64,000 nt of DNA from positions 372,001 through 436,000 of the forward strand of contig VFIW01000029.1 in assembly GCA_006386115.1 (NCBI GenBank). Direction: 5' to 3'. The notes beneath the pieces were generated by a model that saw only the letters and a program-made list of their open reading frames with translations, did no database searches and had not been told where the DNA came from. This document shows positions 30,583-42,033 of this stretch, one piece after another (the first letter of the stretch is position 1; each line of letters begins with the position of its first letter). This stretch comes from Globisporangium splendens. Its lineage: Eukaryota; Oomycota; Peronosporomycetes; Pythiales; Pythiaceae. Both the position numbers and the translations under genes were made by a program.

Positions 30583-33500
30583 GGTGGTTCAAGTTGCTTT
30601 GGAGTTGCGAGTAGGTTGCTTCGTCGCGACTCAACGTATGGATGTGAGCGGAACAACGCCGATTCGGAAATGAGGCAAGTCGGTCAGCGCGAGGTGGGTG
30701 TGACGACGTGCGACACCCGAATATTTCGCTATACCCAGTGCTCGAGTCAGCCTGCATCCGGAATTATTAGCATGGAATAGGGGGCGGAAAGAAGGGAAGC
30801 GACCAATCCGAACGCGCAGAAAGAACATCCAGCCAATCACCAAGCGCCAGAGAGTGAACAGCTGAGTGTTGGTAGCAAGTGATTACTGTCGGTGCGGTTT
30901 GCGTGGCAAGGAGTGGCTTGCGTGGATAGGAATGCGAACATGGGGGTAGGGGGCAACAAGCGCGGACCAATCATGCAGTGGCACATTACACAATCAATGG
31001 GAGCAGGCGTCAAGTGCACTCTACTTTTGCCTTTAGAAATCGTGTCAGCCCTTTGTATAGCGCATGCGTACAATAATGAAGTGATTGAAGCCTCTGTAAG
31101 TCTGTCTACGAGGTGATTGAATGTAAACTCGTGGGTGAAGAGGCTCGAGAGGAATCACATCTGGATTTCGGGCTGTCTCGCCGGCGTCATCATCGGCGTC
31201 TCGTCGGACAGGGACTAACGTCCAGCATCACACTTGAACATCCTTCCAGGAACACACCCTTTATATCACATGTGCTCCCCCATTTACATCGTCAAAGCAT
31301 CAGATCAGAACCTGCTGAAATCAAGTAAACCACTTTAGAGCCGTTGGAAGGCGCCAGCAAATCGCTCCGAACCGTTACCGTTTCTGTGCTTCTTCCATGT
31401 GGTTCCTCGTCCGCCAGTCAGAAAAGTAAGAATGATGGTGAGCAAGCAGGCACCACATCATCCGTGCTGCGATTACGAGCGATGACGGCGAGTGAACAGG
31501 CGACCTGTTTGCGTCCGAGCGGCTGGTCCACCAACCAACTCTCCTGCCTCTGTCTCTTGCGGCGACCTGGCGCTGATTACCGCGCTCTCGGCAGTGAATC
31601 TGTCAGCCGATCGCGGTGGATTTGCACATGTGCACTCACTCCGGCGCTGTTGTCGGTCGCAAATGGACTCATCAAAGTGGCTCTTTAGTCTCTTGCTTCA
31701 AAGTTGAAGCAGTGGCGCGTGCGATTGAGAATCCAGCGCTGCTTGCTGTATAAATGTAGTCAGCCTCCGTCTTTTTACTGCCAGCCGTGTGGATTGTGGC
31801 TGTGATAGGAGGCGGCACTAGGCTTTTCCGTGTTGATGGCTCCAGTATTCGCCCAACTCGCCCGGAAATGGCAGAGAAACGCAAATTTTGCTGTCGTATT
31901 GCTCGAATTGCAGGCTCTGGCTGCTGTGATTATGGATATGGGGTAGATATGGTAGGAGGCGGCACTGGACGATGCCGTGTTGACGCCCTTGGTGCTCAAC
32001 TCGTCCGACTATTGCAGAGAAACGCAGGGTTTCGCTGCTGAGAGTTGCATGAGAGGGAACAGAGACACGCGCCATGCATGTTGGTCCTTGAAGGTTGTCG
32101 AATGCAGCGCTGTGGAACGCAACTGTCGAAAAGATCTCACATCGTGCCGTGATACAACTCCTTTTTTGCTTTATAAAGTGAGGTAGGACTTGTGTCACGG
32201 CATGATACATTGTGAGCGCCTTGCGATCCATTTGAGTGAGATCTGCTTATAATTTCGCAAATGAGACCCACTTGTGATTTCTCAAATATTGCGGAGATCA
32301 TGTTTTGAACAAAGAATGAATCAATACAAAAAAGCAGATGATCAGCCAGTGAACTCTTCACACGCGCCGTGATTTGTGCTCATTTCAAATGCGAGTCATT
32401 TCTGATCGAGGAGCGGACGAGCCAGAATCACAGACGATCTGCCTCGGCCAGAAATATTCGAGCGCCTCTGGAATCACCACGAGCTCTATTGTTGCCTGTT
32501 TACAGCAGACGAGCGTTGATGTTGGAGGAGCGGGAGAACAAACCGCGCAGATGCTTCGCTGCGGTACCGTCTTCGAGAATCTCGCCATACTGGCCGCATA
32601 TCTAAGCACCTATAACGTGTGGGCTAATCCTAGGATCGGAATATTTCAGCAGCGCGCTGTTCCCTCCTTTCTCCATCCTCCTCGCGCTTCGTCCTGTTTT
32701 TCAGATTCCCTCTTTGTGAGCAAAGCTACTTGAAAAAAAAGAGCATCGAGCGGATGTGGTACCGAATGAAGGAAAATAGAATATCCTGGGTTTCTTTTAT
32801 GCACAACACGGTACTGGAGAGGATAATAAGAGCCCCGGGGATGTGAATCTGCAGTCTACGGTATTGCGACTGCAGCTCTTCAACACGGCGCAATCGTCTG
32901 ACTCGCAGCGGTAATCCTTCCTGCCAAATCGCCAAAGTCTTTCTTCATCTGGTTCTTCTCTCCTTGAAGCCAACAGAAGCTCAAGCGCACGTGAGTGACT
33001 GCGCTCGCAATGGATCCGTGTTGATTCGAGCGCAATCGTCAAGTGCACAGCAGTGTGCCTCTTGAGAACCGAGGCATGAGGTGGGGTCCCCACCTGCCTG
33101 ACTCAGTGGCAGAGGGGTAAAGTGCTACTGCAACGCGACAGTCAGTCTCCAAAGCGCAATCGACAGATTCGCACGCCGCGCAAATCGTGGCAATCTTCTC
33201 TTGCTTTCGCCCAAATCTCGAGCATTTTGCTCCTCTGAGTCGTCGAGACGAAGACTACATTCACTCGCTCCTTATTTAAGAGACACGAGCAGTAATGGGT
33301 TTAAGTTCGTCCCGCATGCGCGGCGCACAATCGGCTCGAATATGACGCTGGGACCAAGGCATTTGGCTTCGCGTTGGTGGTGGTGGCGGCAGAGGGGTTT
33401 CGCCACGGCCAGCCCACTCCTTTTTTCGTTGCTTTTGCTGGGGCCACTTGGCATTCACGGCACCCGCAACGCAGTCGCGAGCCACAAACCAGACAATCTT

Positions 33501-34048
33501 CATCCAGGGTATATATCCTAGTCAAATTTCGACTCTGCAGCTTATAATAACAGCAACTACGTCGACTCTTGAAATCAGGGATGTGGGGAATGGACTTGAG
33601 CCAGAAGCATCAGCGACTTAAAGCGCGGCTGTCCCACTGTCGAGAACTACCCATCACACCCACAACTTCGCGATGCGTAATCGCCAGACTGCGACCATAA
33701 GCACCAGCCAAACCCAATATCCCGTTTAAAGCATGCAGGTCCATGAGTTTTGAAGCCTCCAAATACCTCCGTGCTCATATACCCTATGTAAAGCGATCGA
33801 TGTGTTTGGAGCATTACGCGTCCAAATTTTGATGACGCCAAAGATGATTATGATGCGCTGCTGGTTTGCGCGCGGCTGGGAGCTCGCAAAGGGAAAATAA
33901 GTCGCAGCGAGTGGGTGAGAGCGTTCACTTTCTGCAGAGCCCTCACTCCTCAAGTGTCCGCGTGTGTGTCACTGCTCCTTGACGTGTCCGGCGTGCTATA
34001 TACACTTTTGCCAATCATCCAATCGATCTCTATCGCAGCTTCTCCAGA
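30583..34048. other. Long intergenic region between PX-RING copies 1 and 2
   Basis: About 3.5 kb with no recognised gene. Two imperfect tandem copies of a ~140-base segment lie at about 31797-31912 and 31945-32042 (shared taggaggcggcact and ggcagagaaacgca-type blocks). Open frames at 32374-32733 (plus) and 32797-33093 (minus) are unrecognised and unsupported. Confidence 0.5.
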
Positions 34049-34789
34049 ATGACAGTCACTCGAGCCCCATTGCCCTTGAGCGTCGCGTGGCTCGAGAACG
34101 CCACGCTCGAGATCTCGGCTACGCAGCGCCACAAACGCGACGTGCGGTACGTGCTCACGGTGCACCACAAGCCGTCGCACTCCAAGTGGACGCTCAGTCG
34201 CTCGTACGACGAGTACCGCCAGTTCCAGCAGCGGTTCCTCGAGACGCTCGAGTCGGGCCACTTCTGCCACGCCGAGTGTCCATGGCTCTACACTTTCGTG
34301 CTGAGCTACTTCCCCAAGTCGTGCTTGTTTCGGTCCTCCAGCGCGCGCGTGATCCAGTTCCGCCGCGAGACACTGCAGAAGTACATGACGACACTGCAGT
34401 CTGTGCTGCTCAACCGGGACAACCACTGCTGCTCGGTGCTCATGACCAGTGTCGTGTCCGAGTTCACGGACTTTGTGTGCGGTCCTGGCGGTCTCGAGTC
34501 GCTCCCGCTCAAGCAGTGGGCGTTCGCGCAGGCGCGCGCTCGGGGCTCGCGCGACTCGATCGACTCGCTCGCGTCCACGTCCGACGAGGAGAACCCGACC
34601 GCCATCCTGGGCAGCAGCAACAGCAGCGGCTCGTTCGTGGACGTGTTCTGCTCAATCTGCGACCACGAAGTCGACGGCTACAAGACGAGACTGCGCTGTG
34701 GCCACGAGTTCCACGACGAGTGCATCCTCCCGAAGCTCAACGAGAGCATGAAGTGCCCTACGTGCGGTCTCGACGAGACCGACGAATAG
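34049..34789 (+). CDS. PX domain plus RING-H2 protein, copy 2
   Basis: The shortest member, 246 residues, single exon. PX-like domain at about 12-145 (WTLSRSYDEYRQFQQRFL, then FRRETLQKYMTTLQSVLLNR). RING-H2 at 201-239 with CSIC, CGHEFHDEC and CPTCG. The SRSYDEY motif corresponds to the RR[YF]S-D-F phosphoinositide-contact strand of PX domains. The RING spacing between the first Cys pair and CGH is the most compact in the family, close to the classical finger. Family-specific residues HFCHAEC and NHCCS are present. Probable membrane-targeted E3 ligase by inference from the two domains. Confidence 0.87.
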   Translation: MTVTRAPLPLSVAWLENATLEISATQRHKRDVRYVLTVHHKPSHSKWTLSRSYDEYRQFQQRFLETLESGHFCHAECPWLYTFVLSYFPKSCLFRSSSARVIQFRRETLQKYMTTLQSVLLNRDNHCCSVLMTSVVSEFTDFVCGPGGLESLPLKQWAFAQARARGSRDSIDSLASTSDEENPTAILGSSNSSGSFVDVFCSICDHEVDGYKTRLRCGHEFHDECILPKLNESMKCPTCGLDETDE

Positions 34790-37072
34790 GTCTGCGAGCA
34801 TTCTGAAGCGGTTTATATATATATTGGAAAGACTCGTTCGCACTCTTTCCTCATCACATGGGAAGCGAGAGGCGAGAGTTGAGTAGCTAGTTGTTTTTTA
34901 TTTATGACATTATGAACCAAATCACACACTTGTTGCAAAACCAAGACGAACTGTCTGGGTTGTAGCCTTCAAATGCAATTCGATATGAGCTGGGTTGATG
35001 TTTGAAAAGTTTGGCAAAACACTCGTTTAAACTGCTTTCTGCGTGAAATAGCGTTCATTACGATCGCATTCACTGCCACTTCTGTATTCTCGAGTCCTCA
35101 AAAAGAGAAGCAAAGTCGAAGGCATTGCGCGTGTTATGCTGCTCGCATGGATTAATTTCACATCAACGTGAACCGTAAACGTGGATTTTATTGTCATATC
35201 GTTGCGTGCCTAGCACTCACAGGCAATCAAGCACTGTAGCGGCTTTACCAAAGCGCGTTCGGGTGGAAACGATAAGAGCGACGACGACTGACAACCTTTG
35301 CATTAATCGCGGCGGCGCAATCACCAACGACAAGGCGAGCATTAATAAATACCTACACTCTCGTGCATATGAGAGACGCACAAGAGCCCGAGCGAGCGAA
35401 CGACAGAGAGCGCTGGCGGCGATTGCTTACGACCCGAGCCGTTGTCTGGATGTCAGAAACACGCACCGCCGTGCACAATCATCGTAATTCAGCGTGTATC
35501 GCTGCAAGATTCGCAGTCAAGTGACAGCCATTTTGCGGAGTGATTATGGCACGACGCCTTCTTTCCAGATTCGTTTGCGGCTCTCGTGCCTGCGATTTGG
35601 CGACCGATCTACAGACACAGACGCAGAGTGCTCGACTTCAATCTTCCTCGACGTCGCTGCGCTGACAATGGCCAGTGCATTCCTGGACCATCCTCGAGAT
35701 GACAGATATCGATTCAGGCATGTGATCCTACAGCTTGGAGGTGCTTGAACTCCAAGCGCTGCACCCACCACCAAGAAGAGGATCCACTACATGTGCGGCT
35801 AGAGTGTCAAGTTTGCCAGGTCCACCGCGTGGTCTGCATCACTCTTCCTTCGCCATGTTCTCACGACAACAACCTGGGACTGCTTCAAGTGCCAATGGTT
35901 AGAGAGTAAGTATTAAGATCCTTGGCCACTTAGTAGCTTGCAGTCAATTAGGAATTAGCGCGTGCAATATACAATGAAGCAAGCGTCCAAGAGCGACTCT
36001 TTATCGTTCTATTTGTCGGATGGTTCATTCCTTGAGGCGACAATGGTGCCAAAGCCGCTCTGAGTTCGTTTGGTGCTCGACCTGGCGACCAGTCTACAGA
36101 CCACAGCTGGTGAAGTGCAAATCGCGGAGCTGATCGCGTTGGGTGACTGACAGCTTTCTATCCTCTTTGATGGACCTGACACGAGACTGCCAGCAATCGC
36201 TTGGGCAATCAGTGAAAGCATTTGCTGCGAACAATCAGGTTGTATTACTGCTCCACCTCCTTTATCAACTGCTGCCAACTGAGCAGGACAAAATCGGCTA
36301 TAAGAGCATCCAAAGAACGTGTATTTGTGTGTGTTTACGTATTATTACGCGTTATAAAGAGTGTTTATATATCTTGAACGTATGATTATCCGGGAGTTTG
36401 GTGCTTCGACCGCGAATAATCAGAATGGATATCCTCGCGTGTGTATTATTGTAAAAGGGCAGCATGCGTCGAGAATGGCTCTCCGAGGTTTACCACGCCT
36501 CCACGAGTAATCTTTGGCCCGAAAATGAATACCGCTCTCTGCCGCTTGCAGTCTGTAAGCCTGTTATTGAATGTGCACACACACACACACACAAAACTCC
36601 ATATATACATGCGCCTGAAAGTATCAAGGTCATGTGCGAAATATGTGGTGAACTTGTCGAGACGTAAGACACAAAGCAAGCCAATATTTTCATGAGAGAG
36701 TCGCGGATTTAACATGAGAGTACCTTGATGCATCGGTCCGCGTAGATGATTTACTCGCGTATTTAGCACCAGTGTGAAGATTTTGTGCAATGATATCACC
36801 TACACCCCCCCTACACATCCAGTGGAAAAACTGACTTTTGAGTGGTGCTGGTCTGGCTTGGAAGTGATCACTTGCAAACGCGACTGAAAGCTGTCCACTT
36901 TGATTACACCTCGACAACTGCACGACACTGCAACACGGATGGAGCGCAAACCTGCCGCATCACCTGGCCACTTGGAATACGCTCCAGCAGAAATACGAAG
37001 CGAAGCAGCTTACCTCCAATCGATCCTCACAACTGAATCCACCTCCTGCAAGGTCCAAGCCGAACTCGAAGC
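34790..37072. other. Intergenic region between PX-RING copies 2 and 3
   Basis: About 2.3 kb with no recognised gene. A (CA)n run lies at about 36575-36594. Stretches at 35570-35640 and 36055-36110 share weak similarity (ggcgacc…tctacagac), possibly an old repeat. Confidence 0.5.
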
Positions 37073-38044
37073 ATGCCGCGTACCTTCTCACCCCCATCCT
37101 CGCCGATCCGCTCGCCCGCGCGCTCCAAGCTCCGGTCGCCGGCGCATCGCGCAGAACTGATGAACCTGAAGTCCACGATGCCCGAGACCATCCAGTACCT
37201 CGACCAGTTGAGCTTCGATATGGTCGCGAACAAGCACTCTGGCGACAAATCCTCCAAGGGCGTGCAGTACATTCTCACGGTCGAGAACAGATCGAGTGGC
37301 TCGCAATGGACGGTGAGTCGCTCGTACCGTGCCTACCGTGATCTCCAGGAGCGACTCCTTGACGTCATGAAGCAGGGTCATTTCTGCAATGCCGAGTGTC
37401 CGTGGATGTACTCGTTCGTGAAGAGCCAATTCCCCAAGGAGTGTCATTTCTACTCGTCCACTAGCTATGTGATCAACAAGCGCCGCGACGCGTTCGTGAA
37501 ATGCTTTAGCATGCTGCACGCGCACTTGCTCAACCGCGGCAACCACAACTGCTCGGTTGTCACGAACGGTGTCGCGATGGAGCTGATCAAGTTCATCAAC
37601 GAAGACTTGGAGGAAGCCAGCGAGCACAGCTGGAGCACCTTCACGACGACCGTTGATGAGACGCCATTCTCCGATTTCAACGTCACGGAGCTCCCGATGC
37701 TCGAGATCTCGGTCAAGTACACGAGCCAGTCCTCCGACACGAGCACGAGCAGCAGCAGCAGCAGCAGCGATGGTAGCAGAAGGAGTCGCAGCAGCAGTCG
37801 CAGCCGTCGAGCGAGCTTCTCTACTCCCAACGAATGCGGTCTGTGCAACCCGAGCCGAGGCAGCGTGGCTGCTGTCGACGACGCCAACCCTGAGACCCAC
37901 GCCAGCGACTGCGAGAGCACGGCCTCGAACGACTCGTTCTCGTTCACGAAGCTGAGCTGCGGCCACCAGTTCCACGACGAGTGCATCATCGCCAAGCTGA
38001 ACGAGTCCATGCACTGTCCCACGTGCGGCCAAGCCCAAGTCTGA
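37073..38044 (+). CDS. PX domain plus RING-H2 protein, copy 3
   Basis: A 323-residue protein. A Pro/Ser/Arg-rich N-terminus precedes the PX-like domain at about 38-180 (WTVSRSYRAYRDLQERLL; NKRRDAFVKCFSMLHAHLLNR). A serine-rich, then Arg/Ser-rich linker (about 220-250) follows, then RING-H2 at 255-319 (CGLC, a long 40-residue loop, CGHQFHDEC, CPTCG). It carries the family residues HFCNAEC and NHNCS inside PX. Directly followed on the same strand by copy 4, with 337 bases between them. Confidence 0.87.
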   Translation: MPRTFSPPSSPIRSPARSKLRSPAHRAELMNLKSTMPETIQYLDQLSFDMVANKHSGDKSSKGVQYILTVENRSSGSQWTVSRSYRAYRDLQERLLDVMKQGHFCNAECPWMYSFVKSQFPKECHFYSSTSYVINKRRDAFVKCFSMLHAHLLNRGNHNCSVVTNGVAMELIKFINEDLEEASEHSWSTFTTTVDETPFSDFNVTELPMLEISVKYTSQSSDTSTSSSSSSSDGSRRSRSSSRSRRASFSTPNECGLCNPSRGSVAAVDDANPETHASDCESTASNDSFSFTKLSCGHQFHDECIIAKLNESMHCPTCGQAQV

Positions 38045-38381
38045 AGAGAGAGAGGGTGGATTTCGTAGCTATATGGTCATGCACTGGTTTGTGTTAATCC
38101 TATTTATGCATGCTCCTTTTCTTCTCCTCAGATTCTATTTTTTGATCTGGCTTTTTTTTTTCGGTAATTGAAGTGTCCCACGGATGGAGGAATACAAACC
38201 CCAAGTCAATTCACAAATATTAAAAGTAGCGTGTTTTGATTGGCTGATATATGTCATAATCACAAATGAGAGCGACACGATTGGCTAACAGCAGTTCGGT
38301 GTTGCTGAACCGTGACGATCACTCAAGTGCCATTTTACACCTCGTCAATTTGAACTCCTCGCCCCGAATAACGAGACTTTG

Positions 38382-39326
38382 ATGCAATTCACAATCACAT
38401 CAGCCAGCAGAAGCGATAGCCTCATGTCGTTCTCCGGTCGATTGCATCAGCCGACAGCGTCGAACCGCAAGCGCAACTCGGTCGTGGCTGTGCTCCCGGC
38501 GTCCATCGCGTGGCTCGAGCTGCTCAGCATGACCATGAAGGTGGAGTCGCCCTCCGCCCGTCACCACAACACGAGTCGGCAAGCTCCCAAGTTCGTTCAT
38601 TACCAGTTGACACTGCAGCAGAAGAGCACGTCTGGGGAACGCGCGCTTGAATGGAGCCTCAGTCGCTCCTACGACGAGTACCGCGCGTTCCAGAAGCGAT
38701 TGCTCAAACTGATGCAACATGGTCACTTCTGCACGGCCGAGTGTCCGTGGCTGTACACGTTTGTGAAGAGCTACTTTCCCAAGAAGACGTACTTTGCCTC
38801 GGACGCCAGCTGCACCCGACTCGCGGAGAAACGGCGCGAATCGTTGCTGCGCTGTCTGATCGCGCTACAGACGTTCCTGTTGAACCGTGCGAACCATGGT
38901 TGCGGCGTGGTCGTGGACAGCGTCGCGATCGAACTGCTGCAGTTTGTGCTCCAAGATGAAACCAAGGACCATCCGTTGAAGCGTCAGTTGTTTTCCAGTG
39001 ACGGCAGTTTTAGCGTATTTTCAAGCGACTCGGCCATGTCGACGACTTCGGACGAAGAGGAAACAGGCAGCTCGACCGAGTTTGAGGGCGGTATGTGCAC
39101 CTTGTGCGAGTCGAGCCTCGATGGGGAGCCGTCTAGCAATTCCAATTCGACTGCGAGTATGGGAAATCAGTCGCAGAACAGCATGTACTCGTCCGGCAAC
39201 AGCAGTTCGAGCTGCACGACGACGCTGAGCTGCGGCCACCAGTTCCATGACGAGTGCATTATCCCAAAGCTGAACGAGTCCATGCAGTGTCCAACGTGCG
39301 GCGCGAAGCAGTCCAGCCACGCGTAG
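38382..39326 (+). CDS. PX domain plus RING-H2 protein, copy 4
   Basis: A 314-residue protein. The ATG at 38382 is used; the preceding TTG is not needed. PX-like domain at about 42-192 (WSLSRSYDEYRAFQKRLL; EKRRESLLRCLIALQTFLLNR), an acidic Ser/Glu linker, then RING-H2 at 239-306 (CTLC, Asn/Ser-rich loop, CGHQFHDEC, CPTCG). Family residues HFCTAEC and NHGCG occur in the PX part. Its C-terminal RING half (HDECIIPKLNESMQCPTCG) is nearly the same as in copies 2 and 3, showing a recent common origin. Confidence 0.87.
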   Translation: MQFTITSASRSDSLMSFSGRLHQPTASNRKRNSVVAVLPASIAWLELLSMTMKVESPSARHHNTSRQAPKFVHYQLTLQQKSTSGERALEWSLSRSYDEYRAFQKRLLKLMQHGHFCTAECPWLYTFVKSYFPKKTYFASDASCTRLAEKRRESLLRCLIALQTFLLNRANHGCGVVVDSVAIELLQFVLQDETKDHPLKRQLFSSDGSFSVFSSDSAMSTTSDEEETGSSTEFEGGMCTLCESSLDGEPSSNSNSTASMGNQSQNSMYSSGNSSSSCTTTLSCGHQFHDECIIPKLNESMQCPTCGAKQSSHA

Positions 39327-42033
39327 ACAGGTGCCTGCCAGATTCATTGGGGCAAGATACCTCATATTTATCGCGTGATGAAGTGCTCCTTCCCTCCCTT
39401 CTCGCTTTGCTCTTCCCTCCTATCTTTCTCATCTTCTCTCTTTCTCTTACAGGCGCTTTGTGCAAAAGTACCACCTCCACACTGCAGGTGAGTCTTTCAC
39501 CATCACTGTGGCACTGGGTTATGTGCACAGACCATCATTCTGTTGATCTGATGTCCACGGTGCAGCTGCGGTTTTAAGCATGATCAAATGCGCCTGCATA
39601 ATGTAGAGATGCACACGCTCATGCGAGGAACACGATGGAAGTTGAGAGATCAGCAGCGTGCTGCGGATTCCTCTGTACGATCGAACTCAACTCTGGTGAA
39701 TATCATTGAAGCCGCTAGTTGTTGAGGCTGAGTGAGGTCGGACCAAAAACCTGCTTGCTTTGGCGACCATCATTCTTTTGACAAATGTAATTTACGTGCT
39801 GTACTCATCACAAATTTTAGGCGATGTGTCCTGTTGTTTTGCAGGTTTGAACAACCGGTATTGATCGGTATGGAACCTATGTAAATGCATATGCGTCAGC
39901 AGAGTTGTTTCTGACTTGTTGATCTGAACTCCTCTGTTGAACTCTTCCGCCTGGGACGGCGCGATTGGGAAAATGACGGCGGACCATAAAATGCGTCTGT
40001 GTTCTCTTGCTGGAAAGAAAAGAAGAAAGCGTTTGATCAACAGACGCGGCGGTTGCTGCAGTCCACGAATTGGTTTCTTTCTATAAAAATGACGCCGAGA
40101 GATCTTCTTCTGCAGTGGCAGCTGACAAACGACTAGGCGCAAAATTCATCGCGCAAACGAGTCACACAACTGCAACGAAAGACGATCTATCCATCGTTGC
40201 ACTTGCTGCACTCTCAACTGCAAACCATCTTCCACTATGATGAGATGCGATGATCTGCCGACGAGAATTGACGGGGCAAACGCACATCACGAGCGGAATT
40301 TATTCTCTTCAGTCTTTGCGTTTGAGTATTTACCTTTTCTGTTTGAAAGATCAGTCCGACAAGCAAAGCATTCGCGCAGTTCGAGCGAGTCGCAAAATCC
40401 AAAGGAAAGAGCATCCTTGTCCCAAGCTTTTGCTGTACTCTCAACTGCGGGGAGCGAGGATCGGAAGACGAAAGTCGACTTGCTGCAAGACACGACCCGC
40501 ACAAGCCGAGTTGACACAACAACGCAATCCGAATGCGCCACACAACGCAATGCCGTCGCGACCTTGCTTCTGCAACCAACTGCTGCAGTTAACAGTTCGT
40601 TTGTCTTCACACATGATGGGGAACGAGATTGCGCGAGTGGCTTCAAAAATCGGAGCTGCACTTAAGTCACCATCCTTCGAGATGCAAAACAAACACGACA
40701 AAGTAAAGATTATTAGCTCATGTGCATAGCTTGCGTTTTCTTGAACCGTACGTCCGCCGTCTGACGTTTGCTTCGGAGGATCGAAGGAAGGTGAAGCTTG
40801 CAGTGTGCGCTCGCCGTCTGGGTCAGGCGGTCTGAATCCGCTCCAAGTGGTTCTTGCGATTCCAACGGCAACTTTCGCATGTATCTCACGCCAGGTGGTT
40901 GGTGACTAGTTAGTTCCTGTGTTCAGGGGTGGTAGTGAGCGAAAACAGAGCGAGCGCGAAATCCTCTCCAAGATGATGCCTGGCTGCAGACTGAGGAACA
41001 GGCGGTTCTCTGACCTTCACTGTCTCACACACACATGTCCAGTAACAATGAGCGAGCGCTCCGTGCAGTTCCAAATTCAAGAGCGAGCAATCGTTCCGCG
41101 ACCACGACCTAGTGAAGACACTGGAGACCGCGACATGTTAGGAACGTCAACAAGAAAATGGTCGCCACTGCATCAAGTTCTATCAGCCAAAGCGTTAAAC
41201 GTTTTGATGAAGGATACCATCGCCGGGGCTTTGCTTTGCTTTATCCACCACCCACTGATTAACAGAACGACTTTGAGTGGCTGTCGCACATTCCGCGATT
41301 TCGTCTTCCTCCGAGAAAGTCGCCGTAAAAGCACACTTGCTCGCCTTGTCATATTCTGTCCTTTGCAGCGGAGGATGGACTGACTGACAGGCAGGGACCG
41401 CATCCGCGACCGCACGACTGCGAGAGAAGCAAAGAGGAATTCGATGGAAAGAAGCTCGAGTTTCCAGATGCGCACTGGTCTCTTGTCCTACGCTTCTTTG
41501 CGTGGCGCCAGCAACAGAACGTAAACAAGCTCGCAAAGCCACTCACTCGCGCTGCTTGGCTCGTTTTTTTCGCAGACGACGCGTCCTGTTTCTATTTTCC
41601 AGTTTTACCTGTGATACTCGATCTTTCTTCTATTTTAGAACGAATGGTTTTGTGGTAAAAGATGCGTTTGCTATTCCAGGTTAGCCTGTGGAAACGGATA
41701 AAGACACCGACCATCATTCCGAGCATTACCTAACGTACCCCTTCACGCAAAGGTGAGTCTTGCTCACTCGTCGGTTCATGCCAGTGCGTCAGTCACTCGT
41801 TCGGCACGCAGGCAGGCGTGAACGCCGCTGCTCAGTCAATCTCCTCCTCCCATCAAAAACGAGACCAGATGGGTGGCGCCGTGGACACTTCCAAATTTAC
41901 AGGCTGCCAGTTGTTTTGGATATTTTAAAAAGAGGCTCGCTCGACAGGTCACTCGCCAGCAACAGTCGAACGTCGAGAACAAGACATTCACAATCTCATT
42001 CCTGTATTAGCAGCCTGCAGATCAGCACACACA
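39327..42033. other. Intergenic region between PX-RING copies 4 and 5
   Basis: About 2.7 kb with no recognised gene. Overlapping unrecognised frames occur on both strands at 40237-40729 and 40919-41540. A small frame at 40616-40729 would encode a 37-residue peptide beginning MGNEIARVASK, with a myristoylation-like N-terminus. A candidate initiator TCATTCCTGTATTAG lies at 41996-42010, close before copy 5. Confidence 0.45.

Noticed and set aside
33090..33175. tRNA-like stretch (gactcagtggcagaggggtaaag)
   Set aside because: The D-arm resembles a tRNA but no T-arm GGTTCGA or acceptor stem can be paired.
40919..41383. 154-codon plus-strand frame in the PX-RING spacer
   Set aside because: Unrecognised and overlapped by equally long minus-strand frames. 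No promoter or conservation evidence.
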